From Cycas panzhihuaensis (Eukaryota > Cycadophyta), in the NCBI GenBank assembly GCA_023213395.1, contig CM041465.1:90961741-91025740 (forward strand): a stretch of 64,000 nt of DNA, given 5' to 3'. The translations under genes and the position numbers were made by a program. Below are positions 42,370-53,324 of this stretch, piece after piece. Each line of letters starts with the position of its first letter. The first letter of the stretch is position 1. The notes under the pieces are model-generated. The model searched no databases and was not told the DNA's origin. It saw only the letters and a program-made list of their open reading frames with translations.

Positions 42370-43672
42370 ATTAGCGGGCACAGGAGCTTGAGCATATAGA
42401 GCCCATGCCTTGTACAGGTTGTGTCGTCTTATCGGCCATGTGTACTACTCCGGTGCCCTCTGTATCACATTCCTGAAAGAAGCCCCGTGACAAGTCATGT
42501 GCTGGGTAGCTCCTGTGTCCATAACCCAGTCTGATGATGATGTTGATGCAGCATTTGCTGTCAAGTGGTCGAGGTAGTGGCGAATCAAGGCGACAAATGG
42601 TCGTGCCATAGTGTGCCTCGATGTACCTCTTAGGTCTAGAAGCAATAGATGAAGTGGATGCTTCACCTTTGTTGAATACGTGCCTCAATGAGATTTGCTC
42701 TCGCAAATAAGTCATCATGACTCTCATCAACATTGTGGGCTTGTTGTTGTTGATGACGAGGCAATCTGTTGTAGTCAATACGGCAATCTTTTGCAAGGTG
42801 TCCTTTTCATTACACCTTTGACACGTGGGAGCATTGTTGTTTGGTCTCGATTGATGATCTTTTGACTCTTGTTTTGCTCTTGACCTTGTTGTTGCCTTTG
42901 TTGTTGTCCTGTTGCTTTCCCTGCCTCTTCCACGACCTCTTCTTCCTCCGTGAAGATTGACCTTCTTTGTTTGGTGTAGTATACTTCCTCGTCCATGTCG
43001 ACTTTAAAGGTGCATTAGGAGTTGAATCGAAAGTGGGAAGCTAGTAGTGAAGGTCTTGTCTTGTTCAATAAACTTCTCATTAATGCTTGAAGTTGAGGGT
43101 CTTGATGTGCCGGATAGTGAAGATTTCCTAGCGAGTTCTTATAATCAGGAACATGCAGATTGGATTGAATTAGGAAGGCCCAAGTTATGCATTGGGTCTT
43201 AAAATCCCTATCAATGGCATGTTTAATGGGGCGAAGAGCATTCTTTGGTTTCATGTGCTCGCCCTTTCTGCATTCGCATCTTGTTCATCTTCAATACCAT
43301 ATGAACAAACTCGAAGTCTGATCGAGTATCAAAGTTTCTTTTGAGGACTTCGAGGACCTTGAAGGCAGTGTCGTGTTGTGTGTCATCGATCAGGTTGTGC
43401 AAGGAGTAATCTGTAACTAGCAGGATCCCTGCTCTGATCTTCTAGTCTTCAATGATCCACTGTCGCCGTTGCGGATTATGAGCAGGAGGAGCTGGAGGTG
43501 TGCCACCACTCTGCGGTGTGGTGTCGGTCGCAGGTACTATCGGGGTTCGCTCCAAGTGGTCCAGCCAGAGTCCCTCATACTTGGCTGCGTTCTTAATTCT
43601 CGTGAACCATAGATCCCAATTCTCCTTCCCTTTTAGCATACAGTTCACATTCTGCTTGCCCCTGGTCGACAT
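42370..43672 (-). pseudogene. Copia-E gag and protease
   Basis: The start is ATG at 43672 (MSTRGKQNVNCMLKGKENWD, then LWFTRIKNAAKYEGLW). An in-frame TAG at 43442 is followed by the continuing capsid region (LHNLIDDTQHDTAFKVLEVL). The knuckle near 42830-42780 is damaged (CQRCNEKDTLQK with no clear His-Cys pair in frame). The protease motif WVMDTGATQHMTCHG lies near 42530-42485, an intact D-T-G site. The 5' part differs from the A and C families, so Copia-E is a separate lineage. Confidence 0.84.
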
Positions 43673-45807
43673 GGTGGTGTGAAAAGATGAATAAGAGTGA
43701 TGTATATAAATGTGTAGGAAAATGCACTAAGTAGAAGAAGGTGGAGTCACTGACACTTGTGATAGGTCTACCTGACGCAGAGGAATAATGAAGTAATGCA
43801 ATGTAAGATGTGGAAGCAAAGAGATCACAAATAAGTATGTGATGTAAGTGATCTAATCAACATAAGTGAGAAGGCCTATATAGAAGCCGGCATGTGGGTG
43901 CACACAACTGATAACCAAAGTGATGTAGGATGTGTAACAAACCCAAACCTCTTAACTTGTATCCAAAGTAGGTGAGGTGTCGATGCCTAAGGGGGCTTCT
44001 AGTATACGTAATTAATGGCCTTCACCCGCGATACCCGCACCGTTCCTTGGTGATGAAATCCAAGTAAACGTGGAGCCAGTGCTTCACGGTCCTCACCCAG
44101 TTCACCAATGAGCAACGATATACTCTCCGAAGAGAAGTACGTGCATGTCCCACGGCTATGACGGATATTGGCCCAGCTAAATTAATTATCTTGATTAAGG
44201 GTTTTCAGTTTTGCTGGATGGTTATCAGGATAATCCTTGATTGGAGGCCGTAGGTATGGCTAACCTGTCCCTCCACCACTATACCGGTTATGACCAAACC
44301 TAGTATGAAACTCACACCTCCCTTAGGGCTTGGACTTCGGCCAACCTCGGTTTATTTCAACCAAGGCGAGTATACGCACAAGTCAAGAACTGGTGGTATA
44401 AAGTCGTTGAGATGAGTTGATTTTAAGGAAAGTGCTCTTGTTCTCGAATGTCATGTAAAAATAACTGAAAACTGAATGTAAATGAATGTAAATACTCCAC
44501 TTAAGTGTTGTTGCTGTGTCTAAGTATAGTGATGACGTGTCCACCTGGTGCCCAAATGGCACTCTATGTGCCCAAGTGGCACTCAATGAAGTCTCCAAGT
44601 GCATGCAACCATTAAAATCATACACATGATGAGCCAAATCATCGGATATTGCTCCGATCCAGATGATTGGCTTTACAAAGGATTTAAGTACCTTGTTCTT
44701 TTTACAAAAGGGCCAAAATAGGCCTCTAAAAGCCACAAAGGCTATAAATGTCTTTAAAAAACCCCTTTTACATACAATAATTTTTTTTTTTCCTTTTTTT
44801 TTTTTTCTTAAAGAAGGGGAAAAAAGACTAAAAATTTAAGAAATACAATGTACGCTGAAAAATCAAATTTTCAGCAAACTAAGTCTGCTATTGGGCAGAC
44901 TGTACCATCTATTGTATCGCTATATGGCACAAATTTCAAAAATTTTTGAAAAAATTAAAAATTTCCAGATTTTTTGGCCTTCACCTACACTTTACAAATA
45001 TACAAAATTTTTTGAAAAATCTTATAAAAAACAGGCAAAAAAGCCAGTTTTAACTCGTGGCCAAAATGTACTAGAAAACCTAAAAATTGTCATAACTTTT
45101 CAACGGAGCATTGGATTCATGTGAGACTTGTCCCAAATGATAGATCGGGACGAGGAGATCCAAAAACATGTATTACAGCAGGAAAAAACTCCTCAGATTT
45201 TTCTAGATCTGAGATTTTTAAATTTGGAGAATGGCTGCAAAACAGCAATTTGACCCCTTTAAACTCAAAATCTCGCGTTGCTCCAGTAGACAAAAGTGCT
45301 TAGGAGGCCAAGACGCACCTACTGGTGAAATTCTGGGCACTTTGATTTTTTGGCCGTCTTCTTTGACGGAAATCTGTCTGCATCCGCATCCGTACGGTTT
45401 GATTTTATACTTTAAAATCTGCCTCTAATCAGTGAGAGTCACTGATTTCTTCTTCTGCAACCTTGAAATCTGACTTTTACTACAAAAAAATGGCAAAAAA
45501 TAGGCCAAAATGCTAGATTTGGAGCTAAAAAAGATGGCTGAAAATTGTTATCAGCTGAGCAATTCCTGTGCTCCTTTAGGCCTGCAAATAGGTTGCTTTT
45601 AAGCAGCCACACTCCTTCCTCTTATCTGCAGAAATAAAATAGTACAACAACATATAATTTTGTACTAAAAATCATTATAAAAGAGCTTTAAAAAATGGAT
45701 TTTAAAAAAAAAAATCTCAACTCTTCACTTCACATGAATGGTGAAGAAGAGGAGAACATAGTTTGCAATCTCCTTGCAAGTGAGTGTGGCACTAGGATCC
45801 ACCCAAT
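43673..45807 (-). other. Copia-E leader
   Basis: About 2.1 kb without a convincing gene between the primer site and gag. It contains T-rich runs near 44781-44808 and a pair of near-identical phrases about cctccctttagggc-type and ggtcctcacccagttcacc-type sequences at 43980-44380. It is non-coding as far as I can see. Confidence 0.7.
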
Positions 45808-45820
45808 GGCTCTGATACCA
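45808..45820 (-). promoter_or_regulatory. tRNA-iMet primer-binding site of Copia-E
   Basis: The minus strand reads TGGTATCAGAGCC, two bases from the LTR end. Confidence 0.92.
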
Positions 45821-45822
45821 CT

Positions 45823-46188
45823 TGTTGAGGGAATGGATCTAGGGATCTAGTGCACTAACACTACACAATGGCAAATAGTGGAGACAAGCACAATGTACTC
45901 AACAAGAGAATGCTAATAGCTTGAGCTCAAAGAGGAGAAGTGTAGAATATATCACTCTCCATGTAATTTCAGCTTATATAATGAGGATGCTCATTAGGGT
46001 TTGGAATTTGAGTTTTCCCTCCCAATGACATTCAAATGAGATTACATGAAATTACAATGAAATGAACTTTATGTCATTTCATTTAAGTGACTTAGGCATA
46101 GTCACCTTATCCTAAAGTTATAAACATAAAAGTGACTTTATCTAATTCTAACTTCATGAAATGACCATGTGACATTAACATCGTCACA
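45823..46188 (-). repeat. 5' LTR of Copia-E, 366 bp
   Basis: The same sequence as 38337-38701 except for 3 transitions and one T insertion, counted by eye. Confidence 0.94.
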
Positions 46189-46193
46189 ACTCT

Positions 46194-47929
46194 CAGGGTT
46201 ACTGTGTCCATTTGTCCGCATAGGCCATTGCACCTAAATCAACCATACGTGACTCTTGCGATTACTGGTTGTCCCGTCTGCATAGTCTATGCACAGTCCA
46301 GCTACACCTAAAATCAGCCATACGCGGCTCTTGCGATGCACAAATCCACAGTCCATGCAGTCAGTGCACCTAAAATCAGCCATACGGCAGTTCTTGCAGT
46401 GCACAACATTCATGCCTGTTTTCATACTTTATGAACGCTGTTTTTCATACTTAAAGAGTTGTTTTCATACTTTATGAGTGCTGTTTTTCATACTTAAAGA
46501 GTTGTTTTCATACTTTATGAGAGCTGTTTTTCATACTTAAAGAGCTGTTTTCATACTTTATGAGAGCTATTTTTCATACTTAAAGAGCTGTTTTCATACT
46601 TTGAGTGTTGTTTTTCATACTTAAAGCGCTGTTTTCATATTTAAAGAGCTGTTTTCATACTTTATGAGAGCTGTTTTCATACTTAAAGAGCTGTTTTCAT
46701 ACTTAAACAGCTGTATTTTCATACTTAAAGAGCTGTGTTTTCATACTTAAACAACTGTTTTCCATGATTTATGAGAGATGTTTTTCATACTTAAAGAGCT
46801 GTTTTTATACTTAAAGTGCTGTTTTCTGAAGCTACATGCTACATGGTAAACGCTTGCTGAATAAGATAAAGCAAGTATACAAAGAATCGAATCTGAGCTC
46901 TTCTATGGCATTTTCAAGGTTTTCGAACAAGTATTAATTGACTTTAAGAGAAGTGATTTCAAGTGTTTTTCATATCAAAAAAGTGATATTTATCACTAAT
47001 TTTTAAACATTTTAAGGCACCTTGCATGGTGACCTAATAACCCTTAGTCTCAAAGAGGGTTCAAAATACTTTGTGCTTAATAAAAATCACTTCTTCTTTT
47101 TGATCGTTGGGACTAATTTAAAGTCCCAACACTTGGTGCTTGATGTCCATTTTCATGCAAATGGTTCTCTTACCTTCACTTTTTCAGCATTAAAAGGAAC
47201 CCACTTGTATCTTCATCACAAGTTTTGCATTACTTCTTTTCAGTACTTAAGCCTTTTTTTTCAAAAAGTACTTTGCAAAACTTATTGTAAACAAGCATTT
47301 GGTTTCTTACTTAGATCAACAAAGCACTACATTTTTCATTAAAGTGCTCATTGTAAAAACACTACTAGTGTTCATATTGATGTACTTACATTGCTTCCTC
47401 TTGAAGCCACTTTTCATTGTAAAACTAATCAAAGCATTTTCATAAGTACATTTTCCAAGCAAAAAGAAATCTAAGTTCACTTAAAATTTGCTAAAAAGTG
47501 ACTTAAAATCTGTTGGAGAGGCCCGAAAAAGGTTCAAACCTTGCCTCTAAATTAACCTTAAGCTTGGTGCATTCCCTAGGGGACCAACCGACCGTACGGT
47601 CAGTGCACGACAATTAAGGTTGCTTGAGGGAAAGGAGGTTCGAAAAGGGTGTTATTGAGGCTGTGAATCCCAGGGAAAGCATGGTACGTCCATGCAGATC
47701 AACCCTACCTGCCTTGTCCTATATTTAACTTGGCCAACTATTGGATCTCTTCTATAGATCAGAGTTGGACCAACTCAATAGCCTAGTCCTCCACCCCTCA
47801 TCATTCCATTCAGTTGTTGGATCTTCTAGTAAGATCAGGACTGTTGGTTTCGTTAGAAGGTGGAACTTAAGCGACGAAAGCTTTGAGTTTCCAGGTTATC
47901 TGCTAGCTTCAAGCTTTTATAACTGAAAC
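46194..47929 (+). other. Copia-A2 leader, second part, with tandem repeats
   Basis: Three copies of a 64-74-bp unit starting cacctaaaatcagccatacg lie at about 46230, 46304 and 46368. An array with a 43-bp period (catactttatgagagctg, then catacttaaagagctg) covers 46421-46825. From 46870 to 47929 the leader matches Copia-A1 (for example the gcatggtacgtccatgcag block near 47680). No open frame of note. The arrays are not obvious in Copia-A1 and so probably expanded in this copy. Confidence 0.78.
46421..46825 (+). repeat. 43-bp tandem array in Copia-A2 leader
   Basis: Alternating half-units catactttatgagagctgt and catacttaaagagctgt, about nine and a half copies of the pair. Later copies drift in length. 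Confidence 0.85.
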
Positions 47930-48743
47930 ATGGCTGCCATAAACATGCTAAATGCATGCACCATTCGGTTAACAAGACAAGATAATTATCAAGAATGGAA
48001 GAGACTCACTCAGAACTTGCTAATCATGAACGAATTTTGGATTTATGTTTCTGGGAGATTACTTCGACCAAAGACCGTTATCAATGGCGATGTTACTGTA
48101 GAACCTAATGATGCTTTACTTGCTGCTTGGGAAGCCAAAGATGAAATCGCTTTGGCATTCCTTCACATGATTGTTGATGTGCATGTACATCAGAATATTG
48201 CTTGTGCTAAAACTTCTAAGGAAGCTTGGGACACTTTGTCCTCATTGTATGAAAGGCGAGATCAAGCTCGCATTTTAATGGTTAAGGCAAAATTGTATTT
48301 TGTTAAGTTTGTCAAGCCCATGTCGCTTCCTTTCCTCCATCAAGGAGGTATGTAATGAACTGAATACACTTGGTAGTCTAGCTACAAGGGATGAATTGAT
48401 CACTTCCATCACCAAAGCCTTACCCAAGGACTACAATGGCTTTATTTCGTCTACTACAAGAGATGGTTCTCTCAAAACTATGACATTCAACGAATTTGAA
48501 AGTCTGCTACTTCAAGAAGAACAAATCTACACTAAGGATAATGAGGAAGAACCATCTACATCAAGTGCATTCACAGTCAATTCAAAGGCCAAACAGCAAC
48601 CCAAACCTGCACTTTCAAAGCAGTTTGGGAACATGAACATTGGGTCTTCAAGGACCAATGTTGTATGTCATTATTGTGGCAAACCTGGCCACATAGCACC
48701 TGATTGTCGGAAAAAGCAAGCAGATCTACGCCAAGAACAATGA
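47930..48743 (+). pseudogene. Copia-A2 gag
   Basis: The start is ATG at 47930 (MAAINMLNACTIRLTRQDNY), which matches the Copia-A1 start at 5650. The capsid region holds AAWEAKDEIALAFLHMIVDV and SLYERRDQARILMVKAKLYF. A 2-nt deletion near 48325, relative to Copia-A1, shifts the frame. The second part (KEVCNELNTLGSLATRDELI) ends with the knuckle CHYCGKPGHIAPDC near 48666-48707 and a stop at 48741. The next domain is read in the -1 frame from about 48697, the same offset as in Copia-A1. Confidence 0.88.
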
Positions 48744-49038
48744 CCACGTCATCCGAATCAGCGACAACTGACCACGTTAGCGCATTTTCGGCGGGCGGTA
48801 ACAAAGAAGAAGAAGAACCCCTTGACCAAATCGAGGTGCCTATCGAGGAGGTCAAAGAGGAAGGGGGGGTTTCAGAGGTGGCAATCAACGCCACTTTAAT
48901 CGTGCGAGATGAAGACAAACTATTTTGTGCATATCAAACATCCAAGGTTGATGAAACTTGGATTATTGATTCGAGCTTCACAACACATGACCGAATCAAG
49001 AGCTCCTCACCAACATCAAGGAAGGCAAAGGTCAATTA
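48744..49038 (+). pseudogene. Copia-A2 acidic linker and protease
   Basis: The -1 frame (open from about 48697 to 49036) has an acidic linker (EEEEPLDQIEVPIEEVKEEG) also seen in Copia-A1. The protease site near 48958-48990 reads WIIDSSFTTHD where DSGATTHM-like sequence is expected. Gly of the D-S-G triad is Ser, so the enzyme would be inactive. A TAG at 49037 interrupts just before the gag-pre-integrase region. Confidence 0.82.
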
Positions 49039-50342
49039 GTGACTTTTGGGAATAATCAATCTGTCAAAATTTCTGGAGTAGGCACAATAACTCCATTTTC
49101 TTCTTCAGCAAATCCTTCCTCCTCATTTCCCGATGGAAATGCCTATTTAATACCTTCAATGGACAAAAATTTACTATCTGTTAGCAAGTTGGACAAGCAA
49201 CATATGAGTGTATTGTTCCAAAACGGGAAATGTATAATCAGTGACAAAGAAGACCAAGTAGTAGCTGTTGGCTATGAGGATCAAGGCCTCTACAAGTTGG
49301 ATGCAAATAATATAACACTTGATTCTGCTTACTCTGGTTCCATTGTCACTCCTTACTTGTCCAAGATGCAACTTTGGCATCAACGTCTAGGCCACTTGAG
49401 CTTAGACAATTTGAGGCAAATGATCAACAAGAACATGGTACATGGGCTTCCTAAGATTTATGGAATGAAATATCTTTGCGAAGCGTGCATTATGGGAACT
49501 CAGCATCGCTTGCCTTTCCCTAAAGGCAAAGCGTGGCGTGCATCACATCCTCTGCAGCTAGTACATTCAGATTTGTGTGGACCTATGTCCACATCATCTT
49601 TTGGGGGAGCTTTGTATTACATCTCCTTCATTGATGACTTTTCTCACAAAGTTTGGGTCTATTTCATCAAACACAAATCTGAAGCATTTTCCAAGTTCAA
49701 AGAATTCAAGCTTGAAGTGGAAAATGAGTCAGGCCATTCAATCAAAACATTTAGGACAGACACTGGAGGTGAATTTATATCAAATGAATTCACCCAATAC
49801 TGCAAGGATAACGGCATTCGGAGACAACTGACGATACCTCACACTCCTCAACAAAATGGAGTCTCCGAACGGATGAACAGAACTCTGGCCAATAAAGCCA
49901 AAGCTATGATGCATGCACAAGGACTCACTCGAGCTTCGAAAGGTAAGCATTTCACATACCGCCTATGTGGCTAATCGCAGCCCCTACAACAGTCACCAAC
50001 ATGACACCCGAGGAGGCATGGTCTGGCAAAAAGCCTATTGTCAGCCATTTGAGGACTTTTGGGTGCACTGTTTATATGCACATTCCCGATCAACAAAGGA
50101 AGAAATTAGACAAGCATAGTCTGAAATGCATCTTTGTAGGATATGTCATTTACAGCAAAGACTACAAGTTGTATGATCCTATAGGGAAGAAAATGCATCT
50201 CTCAAGAGATGTCATCTTTGCTGAAGAAGATCACAAGGAGGTGCAAACAGCATCCATGCAACCTCCATTGACAAAGGCAAGAAGATTGTTGAGGCCTTCC
50301 TTCCCTCTCAATCCTCTACACCATGTTCATCATCTGCACTAG
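49039..50342 (+). pseudogene. Copia-A2 integrase
   Basis: Open for 311 codons to 49974, with a further overlapping frame to 50342. Gag-pre-integrase (LLSVSKLDKQHMSVLFQNGK) is followed by the zinc domain (LWHQRLGHLSLDNL, CEACIMGTQHRLPF). The core has an intact D-D-E set: HSDLCGPMS, FRTDTGGEFISNEF and NGVSERMNRTLA. A frameshift near 49940 separates the C-terminal part (VSHLRTFGCTVYMHIPDQQR, CIFVGYVIYSKDYKLY). It is the best preserved integrase of the nest. The first Met is internal. Confidence 0.9.
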
Positions 50343-50461
50343 CTGGACCGTGTACTTCAACTGAATTTGCTCCACTTGATCCAAGCACATCTTCTGTTGA
50401 CCAACCACTTACACCAGAAGATCTTGAGGTTCAAGTAACTTCAATTTAAAAGTTATCCAAA

Positions 50462-51337
50462 TTGTACACACAAACAGTTCAGGACGGTCACATCATTGAA
50501 GGAAAACGTCCATCTAAATATCAGCAGCAAACCAATTATGCACTTATGGCTGAAGTGCTTTGTGTTGATGAGCCTTCCACTTTTGAGGAGGCTTCTAAAA
50601 TGAAAATTGGAAGGTCGCCATGGATGAAGAAATCCATTCTATTGAAAAGAATGGTACTTGGAATTTGGTTGAATTGTGAAACACAAACAGCAATCGATTT
50701 GCAAATGGGTCTACAAGACCAAATTCCATTCGATGGTTCACTTAAAAGGCAGAAGGCTCGCCTTGTAGCAAAAGGATTTAAACAAAAAGAAGGCATAGAC
50801 TATGAAGAAACTTTTGCACCGGTGGCGAATATGAACACTATCAGACTCATTTTGGCCTTAGCTGCTTAATGCAAATGGCCTGTTTATCAGATGGATGTGA
50901 AGAGCGCCTTTCTTAATGGCGATCTTTAGGAGGAGGTGTATTTGGAGCAACCTCTCAGATACAAAGTACAAGGCAAGGAGCATTTTGTATATCGCCTAAA
51001 AAAGGCGTTGTATGGCTTGAAGCGAGCTCCAAGGGCATGGTACTCGAAGATCGATGACTACTTCTTGAGACATGGGTTTCATCGATCTACTTCAGATCCT
51101 AATCTGTCTATAAAAAATGAAAGGAACCATGTAATCTTTGTTGCCTTGTATGTAGATGACTTAGTGATCACTGGTAGTGACACTAACATGATTCACATTC
51201 TCCAAGATGACTTGAAGAGAAGTTTCGAGATGACAGATCTTGGACTTCTCCATTATTTTTTAGGCTTTGAGATATGGCAATGTACCAGCTATATCTTCAT
51301 CTCCCAAGCAAAATATTCTTGGGACATTTTGCAGTGA
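50462..51337 (+). pseudogene. Copia-A2 reverse transcriptase
   Basis: After a non-coding-looking linker, RT reads [20 protein letters not shown] then [17 protein letters not shown] and a TAA at 50867, where Gln is usual (AAQCKWPVYQMD). It resumes in frame with QMDVKSAFLNGDL, TAG at 50927-50929 where Gln is expected, EEVYLEQPLRYK, LKKALYGLKRAPRAWYSKID and the intact catalytic ALYVDDLVITGSD near 51150-51180. A TGA ends the piece at 51335, probably from CGA. All three stops fit C to T changes. Confidence 0.88.
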
Positions 51338-52109
51338 TTTAGGATGCACGACTGCAAAACAACGCCTACACCTATGGAGAATGGATCTAAGCTTACTCTC
51401 AATGAGGAAGTTGCACCAGCAGATCCCACACTTTACCAAAGCTTGATTGGGAGTCTCATTTATCTCACCAACACTCGTAGGATATTTCATTTCTTTGTTG
51501 GGATTTGTTCACGTTACATGTCTCAACCCAATCGGATACACCTGGAATGCGATAACGCATACTTAAGTACATTAAAGGCACATTGCAATATGGCCTTGAG
51601 TATGCACATAATGAGAACTTCACTCTGGAAGGGTTCTTAGATTCGATTGGGCGGGTTGCCAAGATAGCGTAAGATCAACCTCGGGATCTGTTTTCCCTTG
51701 GTTCGTGATTGTTTCGTGGAGTTGCAAGAAGCAACCCAATGTTACCTTGTCCTCCACCGAAGCAGAGTACAAAGTGCATCGGTCGACTTGTGAGGTTATC
51801 CGCTCACGACGGATTCTTGGGGAACTTGGACTTGAGCAGGGTCACCCCACCAGGATACATTGCGACAATCAAAGTGTGCTCAAGTTAGCTAAGAATCCAG
51901 TCTTTCATGCGCGAACAAAACACATCGAGGTTCACCATCATTTCATCAGAGAGCATGTTCAGAATGGTGAGATCAACCTCCAGTATAGACCAACAGAGGA
52001 GCAGACAACAGACATTTTTACCAAGCCTCTTGGTAGAGAAAAAATTGTAAAATTCAGAGATGGTCTTGGTGTTCGACTTAACATTGTAAACAGTAAGGGG
52101 GGGTGTTAA
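51338..52109 (+). pseudogene. Copia-A2 RNase H
   Basis: The RT-RNase H connection (TPTPMENGSKLTLNEEVAPA, SLIGSLIYLTNTRR) lies at 51344-51640. The RNase H body 51705-52109 has SWSCKKQPNVTLSSTEAEYK, HCDNQSVLKLAKNPVFHART, HIEVHHHFIREHVQ and TTDIFTKPLGREK. Shifts occur near 51545-51700. The frame runs through the polypurine tract and its stop uses the first bases of the 3' LTR, so pol overlaps the LTR by 6 bp. Confidence 0.88.
52095..52103 (+). promoter_or_regulatory. Polypurine tract of Copia-A2
   Basis: aaggggggg directly before the LTR TG. Confidence 0.85.
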
Positions 52110-52638
52110 ACTTTATGTTTACATGTTAAGATAATGTACTTGTATTTTTATGTAATATGTGTACTTTTTACTTTAGGGGTGACTTATCACTTAAGTGATA
52201 AAGTGCACACCCACATTCTTTCTAGTGACACAACGTTGTCACTAAAGGGTCAAATGGACCCTCATGCATTTTTGCTCACATGAGAGCCCAAAAGGACACA
52301 TGTTCAACATGCAAGGCATGTATCTTGGATGTTTGACACTTGTCCAACATCCAAGGCCTTAGGTCTCTCATTTCACTCTATATAATGAGACCTCTTCTCA
52401 TTGTCTCATAAGAGAGTTGGAGTATTGTTATGTCGGTTTGCTAATCAAACTGTTCATTCTTTGGAGGTTGGACCAATTCCAACTCCACATATTGGGTATC
52501 ATTTTCTCTTGCTCCTTCATTTGTGCTTTGTCTCTTTGCTCTCTATTTTCCTTGAGATTATTATACTTGTTTGTATTTCTACAACTAGAACTAGAGTGAT
52601 CCTAGTTTCTAGATCTTGGGACTGTTGAGGCCATCTAG
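52104..52638 (+). repeat. 3' LTR of Copia-A2, 535 bp, 3'-truncated
   Basis: It starts TGTTAAACTTTATG and matches the 5' LTR with about 2% substitutions and two 3-bp indels. It ends at ccatctag, so the terminal gctcttttcaca of the 5' LTR is missing. Two filler bases (cc) follow, then the 54-bp duplication. Confidence 0.92.
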
Positions 52639-52640
52639 CC

Positions 52641-52694
52641 TTGTTTTCTATCATGGTATTAGAGTAGGTTTGACAAGCTAAAAGGGTACAAGAC
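52641..52694 (+). repeat. 54-bp direct duplication, right copy
   Basis: Identical to 37161-37214 over 54 bp. The Copia-C2 leader continues directly after it (atcaaagagg). Confidence 0.93.
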
Positions 52695-53324
52695 ATCAAA
52701 GAGGGGACGTAAGAGACAAGAAGAGCAAGAACTTGAAGAAGAGGAAATAAGTTTAATTGCCAAACAAGATCGTACGACACTATATGGAACCATACGAACG
52801 TGTACAAATGTTTTTCAAAGTGCTCAGAACTAAGTGAAATTTTACCAGCAAGCGCGTCTTACTGAGTATGTTCCATTGCCCCAAAGTGAGTTTTGCAGAT
52901 TTGACCTTGTTAAGCGAGAAAACAACAAAGTTTAGCTGCACGGGTTTGGAGTTTACAGAATAGATTTCTCCTAGATTTCTTAGTTTCAAGGTGAGTAAGT
53001 GGACTCGAAACAATCCTTTGGTCATAAGCTTTCTACTAAATATAAGTTTGTTTAATTTGACTCAGAATTTTTGGAGAAATAAGCAAAAAAGGGTTTTAAA
53101 CCCTACCCGCCTCTTTGTGTTTGACTGTAATTTTCTGCCTGTCTAGAAGTCAAATTAAGAAAACTAACTTTAGAACTTTGTGTACGACCTTTGAACCTTT
53201 GATTTGGGAGAGTTTCAACAAAATCCGTACATCTATACCTTTGAACATACATCCGTACGGACTAGGCCTATAACAGGCATTCCTTAAGCTCTAGTCTTAG
53301 TACTTGCTTTCAAAAAATCCTAAA
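52695..53324 (+). other. Copia-C2 leader
   Basis: About 630 bp of non-coding leader with several ccgtac/cgtac motifs, similar to the leaders of Copia-C1, C3 and C5. Nothing else recognisable. Confidence 0.75.

Larger units (their letters stand above)
38337..46188 (-). mobile_element. Ty1/Copia element Copia-E, innermost and youngest
   Basis: 7,852 bp on the minus strand, with LTRs of 365 and 366 bp differing by only 3 substitutions and 1 indel, and a perfect 5-bp duplication. Primer site, leader of about 2.1 kb, gag, protease, integrase, RT, RNase H and polypurine tract are all present in Copia order. Despite the young LTRs, the coding region has stops and frameshifts and a changed integrase catalytic residue. 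It lies in the Copia-A2 leader in opposite orientation. Confidence 0.95.
37215..52638 (+). mobile_element. Ty1/Copia element Copia-A2 with nested Copia-E
   Basis: 5' LTR 553 bp, primer site, leader, gag, protease, integrase, RT, RNase H, polypurine tract, and a 3' LTR of 535 bp lacking the final 12 bp. Without Copia-E it is about 7.6 kb, large for Copia because of a leader of about 2.3 kb. Same family as Copia-A1. LTRs differ by about 2%. Coding parts carry several stops and shifts. It inserted into the leader of Copia-C2. Confidence 0.94.

Noticed and set aside
44383-44736. 117-codon minus-strand frame in the Copia-E leader
   Set aside because: It lies between the primer site and gag of Copia-E, without any protein motif and without a match to other leaders in the window.
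46421-46825. Array that might suggest CRISPR-like repeats
   Set aside because: There are no unique spacers. It is a simple tandem array inside a retrotransposon leader in a plant genome.
37161-52694. The 54-bp repeats as LTRs of a separate small element
   Set aside because: The block is part LTR end, part primer site and part leader of Copia-C2. The right copy is followed by the same leader, so it is a target duplication.
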